Source: an uncultured Lachnospiraceae bacterium
Lineage (GTDB): Bacteria > Bacillota_A > Clostridia > Lachnospirales > Lachnospiraceae
NCBI GenBank assembly: GCA_947564305.1
Contig: CANOBT010000162.1
Coordinates: 1 to 12,019, forward strand
DNA length: 12,019 bases
Direction of reading: 5' to 3'
Below, one piece after another: positions 7,273 through 12,019 of this stretch (its first letter is position 1; every line of letters begins with the position of its first letter). The notes below the pieces were generated by a model. That model worked only from the letters and a program-made list of their open reading frames with translations. It was not told the origin of the DNA and did no database searches. The translations under genes and the position numbers were made by a program.

Positions 7273-7434
7273 CTAGCGGTAATTTTTAAAAATTTGATAA
7301 AGCTCCCGGCGCATTTCCCGCTTCATTTTAGCCGCTGTTTCACTGGAATATCGTGGATGTTTACTGATTACACGAAAATGCATTTTGTCAACATGAATCT
7401 CTCTAAGCTGCTTACTTTCCATTGCCTGGTTCAT
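7273..7434 (-). CDS. 53-residue basic protein upstream of recombinase
   Basis: This small gene encodes 53 residues beginning MNQAMESKQLREIHVDK and ending in a basic helix (AAKMKREMRRELYQIF). It has an ATG at 7434 with a TAGGGGGAT ribosome site 6-10 nt upstream, and ends 95 nt before the recombinase start on the same strand, so the two are probably co-transcribed. The layout (a short beta-like segment HFRVISKH, then a Ser-Glu-Thr turn and a Lys/Arg-rich helix) resembles the small TnpW-type proteins that accompany serine recombinases in Clostridia transposons, but the similarity is only in pattern. It could be an excision or directionality factor or a small regulator. It is a good coding candidate because of its ribosome site, amphipathic C-terminus and position. 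Confidence 0.6.
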   Translation of the reverse strand: MNQAMESKQLREIHVDKMHFRVISKHPRYSSETAAKMKREMRRELYQIFKNYR

Positions 7435-7578
7435 AAAAATCCCCCTAAAACATCTTATTTCTGCTAAAATTTGTCCTATGCCTATTTTTACAAAACAGTC
7501 CAGACCGAGATTGCAGTTTCTTTGGCGAACGCTTTTTCACGTTCCTCTTAAGCAAATCGCCGTATCTCCGAAAAAAGA

Positions 7579-7607
7579 TTGTATGTTAGGAAAATCTTGG
7601 ATATAAT
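7579..7607 (+). promoter_or_regulatory. Promoter of the ATPase cluster
   Basis: TTGTAT (7579-7584), a 17-bp spacer and a perfect TATAAT (7602-7607) form a strong sigma-A-type promoter. Transcription would start near 7614, giving a leader of about 80 nt before the ATPase ATG, with the hairpin at 7617-7642 at its very 5' end. Confidence 0.65.
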
Positions 7608-7616
7608 AAGAATTGT

Positions 7617-7642
7617 GCTGATGCGTGGGGGAGGTCATCAGC
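7617..7642 (+). ncRNA. 5' leader hairpin of the ATPase transcript
   Basis: GCTGATG (7617-7623) pairs perfectly with CATCAGC (7636-7642) around a 12-nt loop containing the purine run GGGGGAGG. It would form at the extreme 5' end of the predicted transcript. The exposed Shine-Dalgarno-like loop is unusual, as no convincing gene follows it directly. It may stabilise the message or act as a regulatory structure; it matches no riboswitch class I know. Confidence 0.4.
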
Positions 7643-7692
7643 CTGACATCTGTTGACATATTATATATTGAACGAAGGAGGTTTCGGATAAT

Positions 7693-8721
7693 ATGATTAA
7701 AGATTTTATTATTAACAATTATCGTGGTCTTCAAAATCTGGCTTTAAAAGATTTGAATAAGATCAATGTATTTGTCGGGCCGAATAATTGCGGGAAAACC
7801 TCTATATTGGAAGCAATCATTCTGTCCGGTATGTTTGATGATGTGGATTTATTGGTAGATACATTAAAATCAAGATATCACAATTTTTCTCCGGAATACT
7901 TTAAGTCACTTTTTCCAGTTGGACAAGAACCAGTAATTGATCTCCAAACCCAAATGGATCATAGCGATAAAATATTTCATACAAATTTGAGATATGAAAA
8001 AAGTCAAATTATTACGAATGATGAAGCAGCCAGTATCTCAGAAGTTTTTGAATTACAATTTTTCTGTAGTTATGATGATATAGACAAAGATAGTTCCGAA
8101 AACTTTATTGTACGTTTTGAAGATGTGAAAGATGGCCTTAAAATCGTAATTGGCAAGTCGCCCGATAACAATGTTTTAAATATGCATATTCCATGTAAAT
8201 TCGTATCCTTTTCCAGATTTGAAAGTTCAGCACGTCTGATAAGCGATATTGATAAAATTATGGAACGGAATCTGCGCCAGGAGCTAATAGACATTTTAAA
8301 AATATTTGACGATAAAATCACCAACTTTGAAGTCGTTGGAAAAGACAGAACGATTAAGATTTTTAAAGAAACTCAGAATGCACCATTAACATTATATGAT
8401 TATGGAAATGGTATGTACAAAGCCTTTTTTATTGCTGCTTCTGCTTTATTGTCTAAAGACGGTATTTTATTAGTCGATGAAATCGAAGCGGGAATTCATA
8501 GTAAAGCTTTAAAGGATTTTATCCAAAAACTTTTAGATGTCTGCCCCATTTACAATGTTCAGGTTTTTCTGACCACACACAGTTTGGAGTCCATAGACAT
8601 TATTCTCGAAGATTGTCAATCCCGATTAAATGATGTGTCCATATATCATATTCGGAATAAAGAAAGACAGCTGCGAAAAAATATAGCGGAGAAAAACTTT
8701 TCACTTTACGAAATGAGATAG
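7693..8721 (+). CDS. AAA (OLD/AAA_21-like) ATPase
   Basis: This 342-residue SMC/OLD-like ATP-binding protein has Walker A GPNNCGKTS at residues 29-37, a signature-like YDYGNG (235-240), Walker B with ILLVDEIEAGIH (258-269) and the switch-histidine motif LTTHS (293-297). Its N-terminus (IKDFIINNYRGLQNL) is characteristic of the AAA_15/AAA_21 class. Proteins of this class pair with nuclease, Toprim or other effectors in defence systems such as OLD, Gabija and PARIS. An AAGGAGG site (7675-7681) precedes the ATG by 11 nt. The frame ends in EMR and TAG at 8719. A one-base shift there would extend it with GFDVR to a TGA at 8736, a tail common in this class, so a small frameshift may have trimmed the C-terminus. 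The core motifs are intact and ATP binding is expected. The downstream small gene is probably its partner. Confidence 0.85.
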   Translation: MIKDFIINNYRGLQNLALKDLNKINVFVGPNNCGKTSILEAIILSGMFDDVDLLVDTLKSRYHNFSPEYFKSLFPVGQEPVIDLQTQMDHSDKIFHTNLRYEKSQIITNDEAASISEVFELQFFCSYDDIDKDSSENFIVRFEDVKDGLKIVIGKSPDNNVLNMHIPCKFVSFSRFESSARLISDIDKIMERNLRQELIDILKIFDDKITNFEVVGKDRTIKIFKETQNAPLTLYDYGNGMYKAFFIAASALLSKDGILLVDEIEAGIHSKALKDFIQKLLDVCPIYNVQVFLTTHSLESIDIILEDCQSRLNDVSIYHIRNKERQLRKNIAEKNFSLYEMR

Positions 8722-8738
8722 GATTTGATGTACGATGA

Positions 8739-9122
8739 ATGCGGATAAACAAAGGTAATATCGATGTGGCTGTAAAACAAGCTAATGGATGCAGCAAAAT
8801 CCCTGATAAAATAAGTTTATTGGCTGAACTTATGGACAAATTGGAATCTTATGATACCTTTGGTGGTTTCCTCGTTTTCTGCGATACCGATTTAAATACG
8901 AAAGAAGAAATCAGAAATGATTTTTCAAAAAAAGAAGCTGTACAGGAATTTTATTCCGATAAAGTACAATTCGGCGCTATTTCTACGGTTCTTAAACCGG
9001 ATAAACCTATTCGATTTGCGATCAAAGATAAACTGATCAAATCAGAATATCTTGACAAATATATGGAATTGCCTGAGTTTAAAGACTTACATAACTTCCT
9101 GCAAAATAATCTTGTATCATAA
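8739..9122 (+). pseudogene. Toprim/DUF3226-like partner, probably N-terminally truncated
   Basis: The 127-residue frame has a hydrophobic strand ending in an acidic pair, GGFLVFCDTDLNTKEE (from about residue 41), that resembles the DxD motif of Toprim-type or DUF3226-like proteins often encoded after AAA ATPases. Family members are about 190-230 residues and begin with a Glu-Gly-x-x-Asp strand that should carry the catalytic Glu; that strand is missing here. Just before the frame, an ATG at 8735 overlaps the TGA of the frameshift-corrected ATPase (ATGA) and reads MNADKQR before a stop. This suggests that the gene originally began there and lost a stretch near 8755-8760. Either a shortened protein is made from the ATG at 8739, or the gene is dead. 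Family assignment is by motif and context only. Confidence 0.5.
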
Positions 9123-9150
9123 AACGCGTTATCTTAGTTCACTTTTATAT

Positions 9151-10158
9151 ATGATTTGCCAGTCAAAAGTCGATTCCCGGCTCCCCTCTGTCACCCATCA
9201 TTTTGTCGGAAGGGAAAACGAACTAAAAGAAATCGAAGAACAGCTACAACATGAACACTGTGTTTTTCTGGAAGGAATCGGCGGAATTGGGAAATCAGAA
9301 CTTGCGAAGTCCTACGCAAGCCGTTATAAAAAACAGTATTCCAATGTTTTGTATCTACGATATAATGAGAGTCTGCGCCGAACGCAGCCAAAACATTGAC
9401 TGCATCTGGCATGGAAGCCAGAGATTTCCTGCAGGCGCTGCGCACAGAGGGATTAAGCCTGACCAATCCGAATAAAGTAGTCCTAACCAAAGATAATATG
9501 TCGCACAAACAACGGCTTTATCAACATATCCAGACCTTGTTTCAAATACAAGGATTATCGCCGGATGCTCTTGATACTCTCAGAAACATAGTGCTTATGC
9601 CGAAAAAAGGAATTTTTGAAAACTGTATTGTGTACGACATGGATGTACCTTACTACAATGCATTGCTGAATACAATAGAAAGCATTTACCACAAAATAAA
9701 GTTAGATGATTCGCAATCTGCTGCATGTTCATGGATACTACGATGGCATATTTGGCAAAATACGGGCGTATGGAAGCCGTTAAAAAGTTCTTAATCTTAT
9801 GAAAAATATGCCGGATTATGGGGAGAACGCGCGCCATACTGCCATTTATAACTGCTATGCAGGATATGTTGAGTATAAAAGTGGTAACTATTGCTATTCG
9901 GGAAGAATATGGAACAATTTCTTCCCATGACATGCTTGTGCAAGGACTTTCATATGCTCAGCTTCTTGCTGCTAATGGAAATTGGCAGGATGCCCGAAAA
10001 CGCTTATTTGCCTGATACGATTTGTGAAAAAGATTGATGGAATGAATCTGTTTCTGGCACAGCTTTACAAATCGCTTGCTGTCATAGAAGCTCGTTCGCG
10101 GGAATTTATCAACGGCTGTTTCACCCTCGAAAACGCCATGTTTTCGACTGCGCTCTGA
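9151..10158 (+). pseudogene. STAND (NB-ARC-type) NTPase with TPR-like tail, decayed
   Basis: Pieces in several plus-strand frames together look like one large STAND NTPase. It starts with HFVGRENELKEIEEQL and the Walker A segment LEGIGGIGKSELAK (9202-9310), typical of NB-ARC-like proteins that act as intracellular sensors in signalling or anti-phage defence. After about 9400 the frame breaks. A second piece at 9411-9620 (EARDFLQALRTEGLSL, then KQRLYQHIQTLFQIQGLS) matches the far side of such an NTPase, so the Walker B to sensor part appears deleted. Later frames (9725-9785, 9799-9880, 9895-10015, 10018-10158) carry TPR-like helical pieces, including AKYGRMEAVKKFL, NARHTAIYNCYAGYVEY and QGLSYAQLLAANGNWQDA. 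Intact relatives are usually 700-1,000 residues. An N-terminal effector domain, if there was one, is also missing. It cannot encode a functional protein as it stands. Confidence 0.6.
10127..10147. repeat. 8-bp inverted repeat TCGAAAAC/GTTTTCGA
   Basis: TCGAAAAC (10127-10134) and GTTTTCGA (10140-10147) form a perfect 8-bp stem with a 5-nt loop between the converging STAND remnant and the Fic gene. No T-run follows on either side. It could be a weak bidirectional terminator or a leftover of the coding sequence. Confidence 0.35.
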
Positions 10159-10184
10159 GGGAATAAAGCCGAAATTCCATCGTC

Positions 10185-11288
10185 TCAACTCTCTTTATGT
10201 CGGAAGCGATACTTACCTTTCCCGTATCCAGACACCGGCTCAATGATTCCGTGCTCTGCCATTTTCCTTAAAAGCTCAGAGGCTCTGGATGCTTTAATGT
10301 CAATTACCTTCATCACATCCGACCGTCCAAAAATCTTCTGTCCCGGAAATACCTCACGCAGCTTCAAAATATGACTTGCTGTTTTTTGCCAGAAAGCATT
10401 TTCAATGTCCGCTTTTAGAGAGTCAATGTCCGGTTTTGCCGTTTCAATGTCCGGTTTTTCTGTCTCTTTGAAGGTGCCGCTGATGTGCAATGTCCGGTTG
10501 TGAAGCGGATGATTCTCGTTCAGCAGGAGATTACGGAGGAATACCTCAAGGAATTCTGTTGTTTCATGAATTCCGTTTTTCAAGTCATTGTAATTTGCCC
10601 TGACCAGCGAATTCCGAAAATACCATGCATTCTCGGCAAAAATGTCGTTCGTTACGTCAAAGCCCAACGTGAGCAGATACTTGATGAAGAATACCGCCGT
10701 CGTTCTGGTGTTGCCCTCACCGAATACATGGATCTGCCACAGTCTGGATACGAATACCGCAAGGTGGTGGATAATCTCATCCATCGAGAGATTCTTGTAG
10801 GAAAACTTCTTCTCCTCCGAGAAATCATAATCCAGCGTCGCACGCAGTTCTGTGGCACTGCCGTAGAGCACGGTCGCTCCATTCAGCACCCATTCCTTCT
10901 TCGTAATGTTGTAATCACGAATACATCCGGCATGGGAATAAATGCCGGTAAACAGCTTCCTGTGAATGGAAAGATACTCATTCGGCGTGAAGCTGAATGC
11001 ACGCTCGGAAAGAAGTGCAGCAATCCGTGCGGAAACCTTGTCGGCCTCCTCGGTGCGGTCTGACGCATCACGGGTAGGATTTTCCTCATAATAAGTCTGC
11101 AAGAGTGCGTTTGCTTCTTCAAAGGAAATCTCGCCCTCAATATTCCGAACGGCAGTATGCACCAGATATTCTGATGTTTTCAGCCCGTCAACCGCCTGCA
11201 GGCCAATGGCAGTATGCCATGCATAGCCCTTGTCCCGTTTTGCCGGTTCGGATTCTTTAATATATTCCTTAAATGGATCTTTATTCAC
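10185..11288 (-). CDS. Fic-domain protein with C-terminal winged helix
   Basis: This 367-residue protein belongs to the Fic family, which usually attaches AMP (or another nucleotide part) to a hydroxyl of a target protein. The Fic motif HVFGEGNTR lies at 187-195, with the catalytic His187 present. Upstream helices include the NYR-like RDYNIT around residue 124. A NIEGE segment (49-53) lies where inhibitory helices of class II Fic proteins carry S/TxxxEG, but the position four before Glu is Val, so self-inhibition is unsure. A linker of three heptads of the form TxKPDIE (residues 277-297) is encoded by a DNA tandem repeat, and the tail (about 310-365) is a winged helix, with SRASELLRKMAEHGIIEPV. 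It starts with GTG at 11288, with AGGTGA 6 nt upstream. It lies convergent to the STAND remnant and may be cargo of the same element or older chromosome. Confidence 0.9.
   Translation of the reverse strand: MNKDPFKEYIKESEPAKRDKGYAWHTAIGLQAVDGLKTSEYLVHTAVRNIEGEISFEEANALLQTYYEENPTRDASDRTEEADKVSARIAALLSERAFSFTPNEYLSIHRKLFTGIYSHAGCIRDYNITKKEWVLNGATVLYGSATELRATLDYDFSEEKKFSYKNLSMDEIIHHLAVFVSRLWQIHVFGEGNTRTTAVFFIKYLLTLGFDVTNDIFAENAWYFRNSLVRANYNDLKNGIHETTEFLEVFLRNLLLNENHPLHNRTLHISGTFKETEKPDIETAKPDIDSLKADIENAFWQKTASHILKLREVFPGQKIFGRSDVMKVIDIKASRASELLRKMAEHGIIEPVSGYGKGKYRFRHKES
10402..10464 (-). repeat. 21-bp tandem repeat, 3 copies, in the Fic linker
   Basis: TCAATGTCCG followed by TTTT-rich sequence starts at 10402, 10423 and 10444 on the plus strand, an exact 21-bp period. 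On the coding strand each unit gives one heptad, TEKPDIE, TAKPDID and SLKADIE. A partial, out-of-frame match CAATGTCCGGTTG lies at 10488. The unit length is a multiple of three, so copy-number changes would keep the frame and alter the linker length. Confidence 0.85.
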
Positions 11289-11556
11289 TCCATATCACCT
11301 CGCTGTTGTTTTTGTCCCTACAAGAAATCCACCACTTCCTCAGGTGTCGTCTATCTTCAAATTATTGCTTCTAATCCCATCAGACACAAGGAATAAAAAC
11401 ATCAAAACAATCAAGCCCACTGTATACTTACTGCCGTCATATTTCTCACAAACATAACTATGCCATTTAAAATAATTATGATATGGCTATTTTTTCTCCA
11501 CTATCTTACTGTATATTATCAATTCCTAATTTATTAGAAATCCATACGCATATTCT
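11289..11556. other. AT-rich intergenic region upstream of Fic
   Basis: No gene was recognised. It contains the AGGTGA ribosome site of the Fic GTG start (just above 11288). A bulged hairpin ATGCCAT/ATGGCTAT (11460-11490) is followed by six Ts on the plus strand and could be a weak plus-strand terminator. Confidence 0.4.
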
Positions 11557-11676
11557 TTAATCCTTTTCATTTAAGCCCTCGTCCGTACTTTTACCTGTAT
11601 AAAATACATAGCCGCCACTCTTTTCTTTGAGCTGTATTATACTCCAAAAACAGCAAAGCCACAAGCACCCGCTCAT
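11557..11676 (-). CDS. Possible 39-residue small protein
   Basis: This short minus-strand frame begins MSGCLWLCCFWSII (a hydrophobic, Cys/Trp-rich start) and ends in a hydrophilic tail, GGYVFYTGKSTDEGLNEKD. No clear ribosome site precedes the ATG. It is in the same frame as, and 18 nt after the stop of, the decayed coding remnant at 11695-12019, so it may be only a piece of that remnant. A candidate promoter (TATAAT at 11641-11636 with TTGTGG 17 bp upstream) would overlap it. I would treat it as uncertain. Confidence 0.2.
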   Translation of the reverse strand: MSGCLWLCCFWSIIQLKEKSGGYVFYTGKSTDEGLNEKD

Positions 11677-11694
11677 GGCTCGCCGTTCTTTCTC

Positions 11695-12019
11695 TCACTT
11701 TTCTTCACTACCGAACATATCCTGGGCTTTCCATACCAACTCAATTCGCCCTTATCCGGTCTATGGCTCTCCGCAGCACCGCCTTATTAAACTCCTGCAG
11801 AGCCGCTATCCCTTCCAAGCACAGCCTCACCTTTCTTCGAACCACATCCTTTCAAAGCCTCCATCTTATCCTCAGCTTCTTCCCTCTCCAATCCTTTCTA
11901 CAATTTATCACACGCCAGGATTCCTGATCATCGTCTTTTCAATGGCGAATGCCTCTTAATATGCCTCCATATACTTCTGGAGCGCATCGGCAAACTTTCC
12001 AATATGTATCCCATCTACA
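11695..12019 (-). pseudogene. Frameshifted coding remnant at right edge
   Basis: Reading the minus strand from the right edge, three frames in turn give protein-like text. DGIHIGKFADALQKYMEAY stops at TAA 11956, then continues in frame as EAFAIEKTMIRNPGV. KGLEREEAEDKMEALKGCGS follows after a one-base shift. EGIAALQEFNKAVLRRAIDR and then ELVWKAQDMFGSEEK end with a TGA at 11695. The joined product would be about 105 residues, charged and helical, with no family I recognise. At least two in-frame stops and three shifts are needed, so it is a decayed gene, truncated by the window edge. The plus-strand frame over the same interval is rich in Pro, Ser and His and is judged an antisense artefact. 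Confidence 0.35.

Larger units (their letters stand above)
7446..7692. other. Divergent intergenic region, recombinase operon / ATPase cluster
   Basis: This 247-bp region separates two divergent transcription units. It contains the ATPase promoter and leader hairpin described separately. On the recombinase side a small hairpin GAACG/CGTTC (about 7529-7545) is visible, but no convincing promoter could be chosen. A duplicated TGACAT (7644-7649 and 7654-7659, 10 bp apart) lies between the leader hairpin and the ATPase ribosome site. Confidence 0.45.

Noticed and set aside
7621..7656. An 11-codon frame MRGGGHQPDIC in the ATPase leader, as a possible leader peptide
   Set aside because: No ribosome site precedes its ATG, and its codons are explained by the hairpin and purine-rich loop.
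7653..7658. Consensus TTGACA as a -35 box for a second ATPase promoter
   Set aside because: The place for its -10 box falls in the AAGGAGG ribosome site; the upstream TTGTAT/TATAAT pair is much better.
10402..10500. CRISPR-like array from the repeated CAATGTCCGG motif
   Set aside because: The 21-bp units are contiguous, in frame and encode heptads; there are no spacers.
10485..11063. 192-residue plus-strand frame inside the Fic gene
   Set aside because: It is antisense to the conserved Fic core and contains no recognisable motif.
11627..11959. 110-residue plus-strand frame rich in Pro, Ser and His
   Set aside because: It has no ribosome site or family resemblance, and the composition is typical of antisense reading; the minus strand gives better protein-like text.

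Overview
The window looks like chromosomal DNA from a low-to-moderate GC anaerobic Firmicute, most likely a gut Clostridium/Lachnospiraceae-type bacterium. The grounds are strong AGGAGG-type ribosome sites, a GH3/GPH sugar locus with an AraC regulator of the kind common there, a manganese-catalase (CotJC-like) remnant, and a Clostridia-type large serine recombinase. No rRNA, tRNA or CRISPR array was seen.

Layout. (1) 1-340: a hairpin terminator and a short remnant of an MFS transporter, both lying just behind the regulator on the minus strand. (2) 333-5029: a compact sugar-use locus. An AraC-type regulator (minus) is divergent from a GH3 glycosidase and a GPH-family sugar:cation symporter (plus). 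The intergenic region carries two pairs of direct repeats that could be regulator sites. (3) 5030-5650: junction DNA with an unassigned coding remnant and a manganese-catalase fragment broken at both ends. (4) 5657-7434: a large serine recombinase, preceded on the same strand by an unlisted 53-residue small gene. (5) 7579-10158: a plus-strand cluster resembling a defence island, made of an AAA/OLD-like ATPase, a small partner with a Toprim-like DxD motif, and a STAND/NB-ARC-type NTPase broken into several frames. The ATPase end and the partner start show signs of decay: a one-base shift restores a conserved-looking tail and a 4-nt ATGA overlap. (6) 10185-11288: an intact Fic-domain protein (minus) with a 21-bp tandem repeat encoding a heptad linker. 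(7) 11289-12019: mostly non-coding, plus a heavily frameshifted coding remnant on the minus strand at the right edge.

How it fits together. The GPH symporter would import a glycoside that the cytoplasmic GH3 enzyme hydrolyses, under AraC control. The recombinase end abuts the catalase fragment, suggesting an integrated element whose left boundary lies near 5600-5645 and whose cargo is the ATPase/partner/STAND cluster and perhaps Fic. No right-hand attachment site was identified. The most interesting unit is the recombinase-linked ATPase plus DxD partner plus STAND cargo, but much of it appears to be a decaying copy, so intact relatives would be the ones to study.
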